Shown here: piece by piece, positions 55,331-63,880 of the stretch | How the letters are laid out: each line of letters begins with the position of its first letter | How positions within the stretch are numbered: the first letter of the stretch is position 1 | Assembly: GCF_000711245.1 (NCBI RefSeq) | Contig: NZ_JOMH01000001.1 | Location: 2,040,830-2,104,829 of the forward strand | Length of the DNA stretch: 64,000 nucleotides | DNA from: Polycyclovorans algicola TG408 | GTDB lineage: Bacteria; Pseudomonadota; Gammaproteobacteria; Nevskiales; Nevskiaceae | Direction: 5' to 3' | The notes under the pieces: model-generated | Database searches by the model: none | Told to the model about the DNA's origin: nothing | Seen by the model: only the letters and a program-made list of their open reading frames with translations | Translations under genes and position numbers: made by a program

Positions 55331-55715
55331 AGAACCATGGTGGGGTCCCTATCACATCAGGACCGCAAAGCCTTATGGCGCCGCTTTTTGGCGGATTCGT
55401 TGAAAGGTGTTACCCCCTCAGTTACCCCCAACGCTAATTTGGCCAGGTTAGGGCCTGTGCAGTCGCCAAGAATTGGTGTCGAGGTGCGGCGTGAGGATGG
55501 GGGCTTTCTCCGGGTGATTAGGCCTTCATCGTCCGCCCCGATTGACGTTTTTGTTTAACCATTCGGCCAACTCTGTGACGACTCCGCAACATCTACACCT
55601 CGACCCGCGCACCTTACTCCGTGTTGATGATGCGGAAACACTCGGACGGCCACGGACACAAGTTATTCCTTGTGAGCTACCCAGAAACGGATGCGCTGGA
55701 ATAGATCAAAAGATA
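55331..55715. other. Non-coding junction region
   Basis: No supported gene. Frames in both strands are short or lack starts. The minus strand has a 60-codon open stretch ending at 55357 without a start codon; it might be a recombinase-gene tail but I cannot show that. This region may contain the left attachment site of the following element. Confidence 0.4.
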
Positions 55716-55745
55716 TTGGCTTGTAGTTATGAGCTAGCACATAAT
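55716..55745 (+). promoter_or_regulatory. Predicted promoter of the recombinase gene
   Basis: TTGGCT (55716-55721), 18-base spacer, CATAAT (55740-55745), in locally AT-rich DNA, 45 bases before the recombinase ATG. Confidence 0.45.
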
Positions 55746-55789
55746 TGCATCTTACCTTCTGAACCATGCAGCAGCCCGGAGAAACCACC

Positions 55790-56377
55790 ATGAGCCGAAT
55801 CGCCTACTACCGCGTCTCAACAGTTGGCCAAAGCATCGAAGCGCAGCGTGCCGCGCTGGGTGGCGGTGCCGCCATCACCAAGGAATTCTTCGATGAAGGC
55901 GTGAGCGGCACCACCAAGGCCGCTGAACGTACGGGCTTCAAGGCGATGCTCGGCTACGTGCGCGAGGGCGACACCTTGGCGGTGTACGCAGTTGACCGGC
56001 TGGGTCGCGATGCGCTGGACGTTCAGGCCAACGTGCGCGCCCTACTTGATCGCGGTGTGACCGTGGACGTGCACGGCTTGGGCGTCATCGGGCGCGGGGT
56101 GGGCGAACTCATCCTTGCGGTGTTGGCCCAGGTGGCCGACATGGAGCGCCACAGGATTGTTGAGCGTTGCGAGTCTGGCCGCCAGGCGGCGCGCGCTTCA
56201 CTTGAAGCCACCGGCCGCACGCATCGCGGCAAGGTCAGCATGGGGCGCCCGGCCGCTGCCGACGCTCAAGCGGTCATCGCATGGAAGCGCGAGCACGCCG
56301 CCAGCATCGCCGTCACGGCGCAGCAGTTCGGCATCAGCAACGCCACTGTGAAGCGGTACGCACGCGCCGCCGCGTAA
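55790..56377 (+). CDS. Serine recombinase (resolvase/invertase family)
   Basis: 195-residue small serine recombinase. YYRVST puts the nucleophile at Ser10. The second-site arginines are in VYAVDRLGRDALDVQANVRALLDRGV, and ADMERHRIVERCESGRQAA is the long E helix leading to DNA. The C-terminal helix-turn-helix is AVTAQQFGISNATVKRYARA. GGAG lies before the ATG at 55790. It probably resolves or inverts DNA in the neighbouring element. It converges with the primase gene. Confidence 0.93.
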   Translation: MSRIAYYRVSTVGQSIEAQRAALGGGAAITKEFFDEGVSGTTKAAERTGFKAMLGYVREGDTLAVYAVDRLGRDALDVQANVRALLDRGVTVDVHGLGVIGRGVGELILAVLAQVADMERHRIVERCESGRQAARASLEATGRTHRGKVSMGRPAAADAQAVIAWKREHAASIAVTAQQFGISNATVKRYARAAA

Positions 56378-56399
56378 CCCCTCAGCTTTCACAGCCGAA

Positions 56400-56430
56400 G
56401 GCGTGCCGATCTTGATCGGTGCGCCTTTTT
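56400..56430 (+). terminator. Terminator after the recombinase gene
   Basis: A 12-base arm (56400-56411) and its partner (56414-56425) pair fully with two G-T wobbles; the centre opens as a small loop. Five T follow. Confidence 0.75.
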
Positions 56431-56499
56431 CGCTGGCCGCCTTTGGGGGTGGGGTGCGGCGTTATTTTTTGCGGCATTTTTCCAAGCTCGTCCGCAAGC

Positions 56500-56528
56500 C
56501 GCCAAGAGGAAATGGGCGGTTCTTGGCG
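56500..56528. repeat. Inverted repeat downstream of the recombinase gene
   Basis: CGCCAAGA (56500-56507) and TCTTGGCG (56521-56528) separated by 13 bases. It is a candidate recombinase crossover or accessory site, or a structured RNA. Confidence 0.5.
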
Positions 56529-56750
56529 TGATGCGAGTCTGCCGACCCTTCACGGCCTAACGGCTTCAACACAGGTTGGCTGTTAACTCATCCCTGCGCA
56601 AAGGCAAAGAGTGAAATTCCGAGCATCGCAAGCACCCGCGAGGCCTAGACCTGGGTAAGGACCCAAATGCTCCTAGCGACAACTCGCGCCCATCAGCACC
56701 GGTGTACGAAATGCAACGAAAGGACCCAAAGAGTTGCGTCGTAAAACCCA

Positions 56751-56861
56751 ACGGGGACAACGGGGACGACGGGGAACTAAACATATACTATTGATTTATA
56801 TAATTATTATTTATAGACCATCAGTCAGAACAGCGGGGAACCTACGGGGACGGGACGGGGA
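56751..56861. other. Putative replication origin: iteron-like repeats around an AT-rich core
   Basis: ACGGGGA begins at 56751, 56760 and 56769 (exact 9-bp period), and (A/G)CGGGGA begins at 56833, 56844 and 56855 (exact 11-bp period). Between them 56776-56819 is about 84% A+T, in a genome well above 60% G+C. Tandem binding sites around an easily melted core are the hallmark of iteron origins, and the neighbour gene encodes a primase-helicase-like protein. Confidence 0.55.
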
Positions 56862-57041
56862 GCACTGGCGAATCGTTGCAAAGTTGCGGCTGGACAACGC
56901 GCCGAAAAGAAAACGGGCGCCCCCGTGCCCCACGGCCGCACGCGCTGCGCTGGCCAGGCGAACGCGGCGCCTCAAGCACTCGCAGTCATGGGGTCGGTGT
57001 GGTGGCGCAGATCAGCGCCAGGCGCGCGTCAGCCCGCGCCG

Positions 57042-59933
57042 CTACGGCAGTCGATCAGCGGGCGAAGAATCCAGCAGCCGGTCGCCGTCCAAGGCGTAGA
57101 AAGGCAGCTTCTTGGATGACTGCGGCGTGATGTGACGCGAGATAAAGCGGTCAGCTTCTTGCGTGTGCAGGATGCCTTTATCCGCCAGCGCCTTGCAGAC
57201 GGTCGTTATCTCGAAGCCCTCGCACACCTCACGTTTGAAGACTTCAGGGAACACCAGGTACAGCGTGCGGCCGCTGCGGTCTTGCTTGCGGTAGCCCGCT
57301 CGCTTCATCACCCGGCCTTCGCTCACATGCGGCATGGCGGCATCCACCAGAGATGCGCGATACCCAGGGTCATCCTTTCGTGAGTAGTCGCCCACGTCGG
57401 CCCCGGTCGTGATGTCCTGAAACCGTGCGCCGCCATGTTCTTCGATGAAGGCGCGAACCTGCGCCCTCATGGCTGCCGGTTCCATCGCGCCCGCTGTGCC
57501 GCGCTTTGTGAGCCATGCCTGAAACGCATCCACGCACGCTGACCGCACGGCCTCGAAGTCCCAGCCGGTAAGCCCCCACTCGGTAGCCAGCTCGCCTGCG
57601 TAGCAGACCAGCCCGAAGCGCGAGGCCACGCGCAGCACCTGCCCGTCAGCACCGGCAGGGCACACGTCCCTGACGAACGTCTGCACCACCTCGCGCCCTT
57701 CACGAATTACCTCATCCCGGGCTTGGGTGAGTCGTTCCACGAACAGCGGCCCGGCGTGGCCATAGTTGACGCTGGCAGCTTCCACCAGGTGCAGCGACAG
57801 CGCCCGCGCGCTGGTCTCGCCTGCGCGGCCTTCGTCGCCGCCTGCAGAGTCGAACAGGCCGAACCCGCGCCCGGCATCGGCGGGCACTTCCACCAGGCGC
57901 ACGTCATGGCCTGCGCGTGTCTTCTGCCCGGCTGCATTCATCAGTGCGGCTGTGCCGACTTCACCCGTGGACAACAGCAACACGCGCCATGACTTGATGG
58001 CTCGCGCTCCGCCTTCCTTCCGTGCACGTTGCTTGCCGCGCCCGTTGGCCAGCATGTAAGCCACCTCCCCGATGATGCGTGGGTCTGCCTGCCCGATCTC
58101 ATCCAGCGCCAGCAGCGTGTCGTTGAACTCTTCGGCGATGGCTTCCAGGCCATTGTCAGTAGATCGCCACTGGCGCCAATAGGATTCAGGCGAGCCCCAC
58201 ACCGAACCCGCCAGGCGCAGCGCCGTGGTCTTGCCCGACGACGAACCGCCCACCAGGTGGAAGCCGCCCGATTCGCCACCAATCAGCGACAGCAGCGGCC
58301 CCGCAAAGCCACAGCTCAAGGCGAAGATGGCTCGGCGATGCTCACCACACGGCGCACTCACCAGGGCGCGCCAGTCGTTGAAGGTGCCGCAGCGCTCATA
58401 GCTGGACGTCTCCGCCACTTCATCGGCCAGGTGGTAGCGTTCGCCGCCCGCGTTGCCGAAGGTCTGCGAGGGCAGCACGAACGCGGTGCCGTGCCAGCCG
58501 GTACGCGTCACGGTGCGAGCCCGCGCGGCCGGGACTTCGCGCATCAGGTAGCGGGTGAGCTGGCGCTGTGCTTCCGGTCCATCACCAATGATCGGCAACC
58601 CGCGTTCCAACAGGGCGCCGCGCAGCTCATCCCCGCGACTACTGCCCAAGCTGCGGGCCGCAATGACGCAGGTCTTTTGCACCTGGTCCGCATCAGCGAA
58701 CGACACCAGGCGGCCGAAGCTGCCGCCGCGCGCGTCGCGCGTCACCGCCTCGATGACCAACGGCGAGCATACGAACAGCGGCGGCTTTGCCGTCACCTTC
58801 TCGCCCTTCACGTCTACGCCACACCAGTAAAGCCCGAACTCTCTCAGCTCGAAGTGTGGCGTTACCTGGTCGGGCTTGTCCGCTGCCTTGCCCGTGCCCG
58901 TGGCCTTCGCCTTGCCATCGCGCTTGCTCAGTGGCAGCGGCGGCAGTGGGGCGGCGGGCGCGGGTCGCCCTATCTGTGCGGGCGCCTGTTGTGCCGCCGC
59001 TTCAAGCCCGGTCAGCAGGGCCGCGCGAGTGGCGTCCTTGCCGTGCTGTGAGGCGTAGTCGTTCCAATCGGTGCCAGCGTCACCCGCCGCGAACTCAGGC
59101 GCCGCCACCACGCCACTCACGGCCGCCGCTGCGGTGTTGGCTTTGCTGATGCCGGGGTTGCCTTCGGTGTTGTGGTCATTGTCAGCGGCGACCACCACCC
59201 GCGCGCCCGGCCGGGCCTTGCGCATGGCCCGCGCCACGGGTTCCAGATTGCCCGCATCAAAGGCCACGGCAACCGGCCAGCCGGTAGCCTCATGCACGCT
59301 GGCGGCCGTGGCGTAGCCCTCTGCCAGCGCCACCAGCGGCGCATCAGTGGGCAGTAGTCCCACCAGGTGAAAGGCGCCACGCTTGGGCGTGCCGGTAAGG
59401 AACTTCTTTGCGCCATCAGCCTGAATAAATTGCAGCCCCACCAGCCGCGCGCCCGCCTTCACCGGCACCACCAGGGCGTCACGAAGTTGGCCAATGCCGT
59501 GGGGCTTGACCCCCTTGGCCACCAGGTAAGCATGGGCAGGGTCCGCACCGCGTTCAGATGCTTGCTTCCAGGTCTGCGCCGCGCGGCCTGCCGTGACCTC
59601 GCGTTGCTTGGTGGCTTCCTTTGCCGCTTCCTCCCGCATGGCTTGCACACGCGCACGGTGGGCGGCGTCTTCCTCAGGCGTCAGCGTGCGGCCAATGTCC
59701 GCGCGCCAGGTCTCGCTTTGCCCCGTCTTCCAGCTCCCGAACGCACCGGCCGGAATGCCGTCCGTGTGCAGCCGGTACCACCCGTTCTTCGAGGCGGGCT
59801 TATCGCCTTCTACGCGGTAGCGGTGGCGCTCGCCATCGGCCTTGATCGGCTGCGGGCATTCCAGCCCGGCCGCGCTTAATGCGCGGCCGAACTGGTCGAC
59901 AATCTCCGCCAGTGACAGGGTGATGGGCTTCAT
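57042..59933 (-). CDS. TOPRIM/DUF927 primase-helicase-like replication protein
   Basis: 963 residues. The N-terminal part recalls zinc-less P4/phage primases. A TOPRIM fold has the acidic strand VALAEGYATAASV near 201 and VVVAADND near 246. A DUF927 ATPase follows, with Walker A GGSSSGKTTALRL near 560 and Walker B LLALDEIGQAD near 606, then EVAYMLANGRGKQRA. The C-terminal 250 residues have a helical and probably DNA-binding tail. Proteins of this plan drive replication of satellites and integrative elements. It is the last gene of a minus-strand unit, 180 bases from the repeats of the putative origin. Confidence 0.88.
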   Translation of the reverse strand: MKPITLSLAEIVDQFGRALSAAGLECPQPIKADGERHRYRVEGDKPASKNGWYRLHTDGIPAGAFGSWKTGQSETWRADIGRTLTPEEDAAHRARVQAMREEAAKEATKQREVTAGRAAQTWKQASERGADPAHAYLVAKGVKPHGIGQLRDALVVPVKAGARLVGLQFIQADGAKKFLTGTPKRGAFHLVGLLPTDAPLVALAEGYATAASVHEATGWPVAVAFDAGNLEPVARAMRKARPGARVVVAADNDHNTEGNPGISKANTAAAAVSGVVAAPEFAAGDAGTDWNDYASQHGKDATRAALLTGLEAAAQQAPAQIGRPAPAAPLPPLPLSKRDGKAKATGTGKAADKPDQVTPHFELREFGLYWCGVDVKGEKVTAKPPLFVCSPLVIEAVTRDARGGSFGRLVSFADADQVQKTCVIAARSLGSSRGDELRGALLERGLPIIGDGPEAQRQLTRYLMREVPAARARTVTRTGWHGTAFVLPSQTFGNAGGERYHLADEVAETSSYERCGTFNDWRALVSAPCGEHRRAIFALSCGFAGPLLSLIGGESGGFHLVGGSSSGKTTALRLAGSVWGSPESYWRQWRSTDNGLEAIAEEFNDTLLALDEIGQADPRIIGEVAYMLANGRGKQRARKEGGARAIKSWRVLLLSTGEVGTAALMNAAGQKTRAGHDVRLVEVPADAGRGFGLFDSAGGDEGRAGETSARALSLHLVEAASVNYGHAGPLFVERLTQARDEVIREGREVVQTFVRDVCPAGADGQVLRVASRFGLVCYAGELATEWGLTGWDFEAVRSACVDAFQAWLTKRGTAGAMEPAAMRAQVRAFIEEHGGARFQDITTGADVGDYSRKDDPGYRASLVDAAMPHVSEGRVMKRAGYRKQDRSGRTLYLVFPEVFKREVCEGFEITTVCKALADKGILHTQEADRFISRHITPQSSKKLPFYALDGDRLLDSSPADRLP

Positions 59934-60247
59934 GATGCTGGCGCGCTCCCAGCGCGTGCCGCGCGCAGCTCTTCTTCTAGAAGGTGGTGGGCTTGGCAGT
60001 TGGCCAGCTTTGCAATGTCCACGGCGTGCGCTGCCAGTGCCGTGATCGACTCTGCTGTTGACAGCAGATCAGCGTCATCCAGGCTTCCCAAGGATTGACG
60101 GTTTGCGAGCTGCTTGGAGAGCGCCGTAAGCCCTTCGGCGGCGTGGGCAAATAGAACGTCCGCGAACTCGGCAATCTCCGCCGCATTGGATCCCTCCACA
60201 AAATGGAGTCCAACTGGTGAGGCGGCGCGCGGGTAGGTGGCGTTCAT
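59930..60247 (-). CDS. Hypothetical element protein, 105 residues
   Basis: Helical, Ala/Leu/Glu-rich, no signal peptide or TM helix (EIAEFADVLFAHAAEGLTALSKQL, ESITALAAHAVDIAKLANCQAHHLLEEEL). It overlaps the primase gene by four bases and the upstream gene by four bases, so is translated with them. No family recognised. Confidence 0.7.
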   Translation of the reverse strand: MNATYPRAASPVGLHFVEGSNAAEIAEFADVLFAHAAEGLTALSKQLANRQSLGSLDDADLLSTAESITALAAHAVDIAKLANCQAHHLLEEELRAARAGSAPAS

Positions 60248-60624
60248 TGGCCACCGCCTTGGCTCACACCAATCAAGCCACGGCGGCGCAGCTCGTCCAG
60301 CAACTCATCATTTGAGGCCGTGGCCAAATCACTGCGTGAATGCGCCGCGTTCGTCGCTCCGCCTGCCATCTTGATGAGGTAACCAACGCCGAACAGCATC
60401 GAAGCCGTTGATGCGGAGTTAACGGCAATGTCGCCAGCGCTATCGGTGAGGCCGTGAGCAAGGGTATTGACCGTCTCATAGGCGCAATCCAGGAAGCACC
60501 CAGCGTCGTTCAAAAGATCGTCAAGGCGGGCGCTGTCTGCGACCTCATAGCGCGCCGCCATCGACAAAAAGGCAGCACGCGCCGGGGCGGACACCACGGC
60601 ACCGTCAGCGTTGTTGGCACTCAT
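60244..60624 (-). CDS. Hypothetical element protein, 126 residues
   Basis: Small helical protein with one weakly hydrophobic segment (SASTASMLFGVGYLIKMAGGA, about residues 70-90) and a C-terminal DELLDELRRRGLI helix. It overlaps genes on both sides by four bases. No family recognised. Confidence 0.7.
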   Translation of the reverse strand: MSANNADGAVVSAPARAAFLSMAARYEVADSARLDDLLNDAGCFLDCAYETVNTLAHGLTDSAGDIAVNSASTASMLFGVGYLIKMAGGATNAAHSRSDLATASNDELLDELRRRGLIGVSQGGGQ

Positions 60625-60917
60625 GCCGCACCGCCTTTAGCAGCCGCAGCCATCGCCTTGGCGTGGACCTGTAGTCCGCGCGCGAAGCTCAAGAGCGCCT
60701 CGATCCCAATCAGAGCATCGTCGTGGAAGTCGGGGTGGTCATCATGGTCATCAGGCGGCAAGCCTTTGCGAACAGCGCGCGTCAGTGCACCTGCGGCAGC
60801 CGTGAGTGTGGCCGCGTGCCCCGCCAGGTCACTGGGGTGGGTTGTGTCGTCCAGCCAAAAGGGAAAGGCGCGGTCGCCAAAGCTCGCCATCAAGGCGGTA
60901 TCTTGTTGCAGTTTCAT
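60621..60917 (-). CDS. Hypothetical element protein, 98 residues
   Basis: The start at 60917 (MKLQQDTALMASF) has GGAG upstream; the frame is open 41 codons further but that part lacks a ribosome site and lies in the leader. Acidic/His-rich middle (PPDDHDDHPDFHDDALIGIEALL) might bind metal. First gene of the four-gene primase unit. Confidence 0.68.
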   Translation of the reverse strand: MKLQQDTALMASFGDRAFPFWLDDTTHPSDLAGHAATLTAAAGALTRAVRKGLPPDDHDDHPDFHDDALIGIEALLSFARGLQVHAKAMAAAAKGGAA

Positions 60918-61388
60918 GGGTTCTAGCTCCGATTCAATGAAGGAATCAGCGCCCGAAGGCGCCGGGAGTCTAGAAAACCGCTCAAAGACGGCTGACGGAT
61001 TTTCCCTTGCGGGTCTTGTATGGCCGTCAACTCCCGGCATAGAACCGGATTGCCAGCATTCACCAAAAGGCGAACGCCAGACACAACAAAGCCGCAGGTT
61101 TTCGGATGCGGCAGACCGCTTTGAGAGGAGTTTTCTAGGCTCCGAGTGCGAAGGTACACACGCGCTCGGTTGGCGTCCAGCTTTCGCTGGTGAAAAGCTT
61201 GATTAAGCGGTGTTAGTTTTCGCCGGCGAAAGTGATCGCCAGGCGGTGATAGATCCCGACATGTCGCCGTCGCAGTGGCGGCGTCCGGAGTCGGGTTCAG
61301 CGCGGCGCAAGACCAAAACGCTGCCGGTGTGCTTGCCCGCGAGCCATGAGAACCGAGCATGCACATTTTTGGTGGCTGGCAGTGCCGG
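60918..61388 (-). other. Long leader before the primase unit
   Basis: 470 bases with no supported gene between two co-directional sets. In minus-strand order it holds the palindrome pair at 61231-61182, then a hairpin GCCGCA/TGCGGC (61112-61091) with TTTGTTGT after it that could terminate early transcripts. The arrangement resembles a regulated leader more than a plain spacer. Confidence 0.5.
61182..61231. promoter_or_regulatory. Pair of related palindromes (operator-like or RNA switch)
   Basis: TTTCGCCGGCGAAA at 61218-61231 is a perfect 14-base palindrome. TTTCGCTGGTGAAA at 61182-61195 matches it at 12 of 14 positions. Centres are 36 bp apart. On the minus-strand RNA the second region can also fold as CCAGC-GAAA-GCTGG, a stem with a GNRA loop. 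Confidence 0.55.
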
Positions 61389-61901
61389 TTAGAGCGACTG
61401 CCAGACCTCTATCAGTATCTCGCCACTGGGCTCTTCGCGGCGCATGACAAAGGTGTTGTCATCCAGCGCTTCCAGTCGGCAGGCCTCGCGCTCCTCTGCC
61501 AGTTCAAGGTCTTTGAGCTTTGCCGTCAGCTCGGTGTGTTTGGCGCGACGATCAGGCTGAGTAATGCCATCACCGACGTTCATCCCTTCCCAAGTGGCTT
61601 TTGCCCGCGCCACGATGGCTTCGACACCCAGGCCCCAGATGATCAGCGATTGCGCACTTATCCGATCATCGCCGCTATTCGAAAAATTAGGCCCCGCGCC
61701 GGGTTGGCGTGCGCTTCGAATTTTTCGCTCAACATATTCGGGCCACTCACGCTGTAACGCGCCACGCAGACGCCCGGCCGCCTCGTCTACAGTCATTGGC
61801 TGTTGTTCAAGCGCTTCCAGCGCAGCCAGCGCGTTGGCGATATTGCCTTGGATTTTGTCGAGCGCCTTGCGCTCAGGATGACCGGCAAAAAGTGCTTTCA
61901 T
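61389..61901 (-). CDS. Hypothetical element protein, 170 residues
   Basis: Charged helical protein, with a long coiled-coil-prone C-terminal half (RAKHTELTAKLKDLELAEEREACRLEAL). The central segment LIIWGLGVEAIVARAKATWEG might be structural. It starts 9 bases after the upstream gene. No family recognised. Confidence 0.7.
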   Translation of the reverse strand: MKALFAGHPERKALDKIQGNIANALAALEALEQQPMTVDEAAGRLRGALQREWPEYVERKIRSARQPGAGPNFSNSGDDRISAQSLIIWGLGVEAIVARAKATWEGMNVGDGITQPDRRAKHTELTAKLKDLELAEEREACRLEALDDNTFVMRREEPSGEILIEVWQSL

Positions 61902-61910
61902 AGCAGGGCC

Positions 61911-62315
61911 TCAGCGTGAATAAGCGGTGGTTTTAAGGTCGTCAACATCGACACCCTGGTGTTTACAAGCGGCGCGCAGCGCGCGGTAGGCATTGCCACC
62001 GATTTTGGTCATTTCTGACCCGCCCTCTTCGCTGGGCATCAGGCGCGCGAACTCCTTATGCAGCGACTCGCGCTTTAAAGTCAGCAGTTGGTGCCGGGCA
62101 ACGGCGCGTTGCTGAACCTGTTCGCTGAACTGAGGGAACATGCGGTCTTCAATTTGTTCACGTACGCCCTTCAGTTCGTGATCGATCTTGTAAATGTCAG
62201 ATTTAAGCTCTTGCGCCGCCTGCACTAACGCATGCTCGGCGGCAAAGTGGCTGCGCCGCACTGACTGCAGAAATCGCAGCTTGTCGTCTACCTTGATTCG
62301 TTGTTGCGGGGTCAT
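61911..62315 (-). CDS. Hypothetical coiled-coil element protein, 134 residues
   Basis: Mostly helical (residues 10-95) with QELKSDIYKIDHELKGVREQIEDRMF heptads. The C-terminal 35 residues (KIGGNAYRALRAACKHQGVDVDDLKTT) look like a small helical DNA- or protein-binding unit. Part of the alpA-headed minus-strand unit. Confidence 0.68.
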   Translation of the reverse strand: MTPQQRIKVDDKLRFLQSVRRSHFAAEHALVQAAQELKSDIYKIDHELKGVREQIEDRMFPQFSEQVQQRAVARHQLLTLKRESLHKEFARLMPSEEGGSEMTKIGGNAYRALRAACKHQGVDVDDLKTTAYSR

Positions 62316-62355
62316 GTCTTGTTACTCCTTGGCTTCAGATGGGTGCTACTCGGGG

Positions 62356-62655
62356 TCAGTTGCTGAGCAGTCCTTCCATGTCGGAAATGCTGTTGGCGAT
62401 TTCTTTGGCCGCTGCCAAGATGCAGCCGCCATGTTCTTCGATGGCTTCGCCCAGACACCCCAATTGCGCGTCAATCGCGTCGGCTAGATACAGCTTCGAG
62501 GTCGCAATGATCATCGCGGCCATCAGGGCTGTGCGGTCTTGTGGCTGAAGGGTGTTGAATATCGCCGCTGCATCGTTGTGCGCGGCGATGGCAATAGCGA
62601 TGGCGCTTGCCTGAGCACTGGCGCGCTGAATGCGTCCTTCATCATCGTGGCTCAC
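62356..62655 (-). CDS. Hypothetical element protein, 99 residues
   Basis: Ala/Ile-rich helical protein with two cysteines (GCLGEAIEEHGGC). Its ATG overlaps the alpA stop by four bases. No family recognised. Confidence 0.68.
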   Translation of the reverse strand: MSHDDEGRIQRASAQASAIAIAIAAHNDAAAIFNTLQPQDRTALMAAMIIATSKLYLADAIDAQLGCLGEAIEEHGGCILAAAKEIANSISDMEGLLSN

Positions 62656-62900
62656 AGCAGGCCCCGGCCCATGGCCAGACGCGCTTCAATCCACGCATTG
62701 ACCTCGCGCGCGTCCCAGGCCACTGACTTGCCTAGTAGAGGCACACTGCGAGGAAAGTCGCCCCGCGCCATTTGTGCGTAAACGCTGGATCGGCTGAGGC
62801 CGGTGCGCTGGCAAACCTGATGAATGCGCCACAGCGCAGTCGGCTGTGACGACGGCCCAGAAAATGACTCTGAGGCAACCGTTTGGGTGGTGCTTTGCAT
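62652..62900 (-). CDS. AlpA-type helix-turn-helix regulator
   Basis: 82-residue DNA-binding protein. WRIHQVCQRTGLSRSSVYAQMARGDFPRSVPLLGKSVAWDAREVNAWIEARL (about 24-76) is the AlpA/MerR-like winged helix found in P4-type and other integrative elements, where it controls excision and integrase genes. AGGA precedes the start. It heads the small-gene unit and lies about 100 bases from an 18-base palindrome. Confidence 0.88.
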   Translation of the reverse strand: MQSTTQTVASESFSGPSSQPTALWRIHQVCQRTGLSRSSVYAQMARGDFPRSVPLLGKSVAWDAREVNAWIEARLAMGRGLL

Positions 62901-63002
62901 CTCGTGTCCTCATCAATGCCCATGAGTGCAGCGGGGCGATGGGGACACGTTAGAGAGTGGGTAAAGCGAAAAAACCTCTCAAAAGTTCAAAGTTTTGACG
63001 AG

Positions 63003-63020
63003 TTGTGCGCGTGCGCACAA
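63003..63020. promoter_or_regulatory. 18-base palindrome between alpA and the 275-residue gene
   Basis: TTGTGCGC-GT-GCGCACAA with perfect 8-bp arms, about 105 bases before the alpA start. It is a typical dimeric repressor site and probably controls alpA. Confidence 0.6.
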
Positions 63021-63052
63021 ATAAGCGAATTGCTTGGTTTGTTCGCGTGTGG

Positions 63053-63880
63053 TCACCTTTTTAACCTCGCGCTTCTGAGCTGACGCACTCGCTGAGCACC
63101 CCAATTCTCATTTTCACCAAACACCGCGCGCACCAGAACGGCTACTTCTTCGTCATGGAACTTTTCGAAGCGCGCTTTCATGCGAAGACTAAGCCGCCGC
63201 GAGAACAGCGCACTGTGGGGGTCAGCACCCTTGGCCTGAATTTTGTTGGCTTGCACCTCTGCGCCCTTTTCGCTCATTTCGCGGAGCGACTTTGCGACTG
63301 ACCGCATCAAGTCATGCAGCGTTACCGAAGGCCCATTCGGGCTGGCATCTGAGACCGAACGAAAGAGAGTTTGATCGATAATAATGGCGTCAACGGGCAT
63401 CCCAAGGTCATGACGAAGCTGTGCCGCCTTAGCGGGTTCGGAGGCCTCAAGGTCACGTCCGATGTGGCCAAGCGCGAGCGCCACGCCATAGCCAATTACT
63501 GGCTCCATTCGATCAGACACCCGTTCGAGCGCCTTAGCGACCTCACCCAGTGCCTTCGCGTCAGCCGGATTGCAGTCCCACGGTTGAGGTGTGTCCACGC
63601 TGCAATAAACGTCCCTGATGAACTCTTCAGACCAGTGGGTGTGAACGGGGCTTTCGGATAGGCCTGCGCCCACCGCATCCTTTGCTAGGCACTGCCACAC
63701 ACGATCCATCTCAGATGGATTGACCAGCTCACCACCCGTTGCCAGCGCAGCGCGCACGCGCGCGTACCAATTCACTTCCTCGCCTTGTTTCGCAACTTTG
63801 GCGTCATTGAACTCCGCAACATGAGCTTTCAGCTCGGAAGGGCAGTGCACTAGCGCTGTTTGGCGTCGACCTGATGTCAT
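63053..63880 (-). CDS. Unknown protein coupled to a HigA antitoxin gene
   Basis: 275 residues, soluble, with no recognised domain. The N-terminal part (ELKAHVAEFNDAKVAKQGEEVNWYARVRAALATGG) and a helical middle (DAKALGEVAKALERVSDRM) are followed by a basic C-terminal region rich in Arg (FSRRLSLRMKARFEKF, RQLRSARLKR) that could bind nucleic acid. Its ATG overlaps the higA stop by four bases (ATGA), so it is the third gene of a probable higBA unit. Confidence 0.72.
   Translation of the reverse strand: MTSGRRQTALVHCPSELKAHVAEFNDAKVAKQGEEVNWYARVRAALATGGELVNPSEMDRVWQCLAKDAVGAGLSESPVHTHWSEEFIRDVYCSVDTPQPWDCNPADAKALGEVAKALERVSDRMEPVIGYGVALALGHIGRDLEASEPAKAAQLRHDLGMPVDAIIIDQTLFRSVSDASPNGPSVTLHDLMRSVAKSLREMSEKGAEVQANKIQAKGADPHSALFSRRLSLRMKARFEKFHDEEVAVLVRAVFGENENWGAQRVRQLRSARLKR

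Noticed and set aside
55357-55550. Minus-strand 60-codon open stretch that might be an integrase tail
   Set aside because: No start codon, no catalytic motif, and too short to assign.
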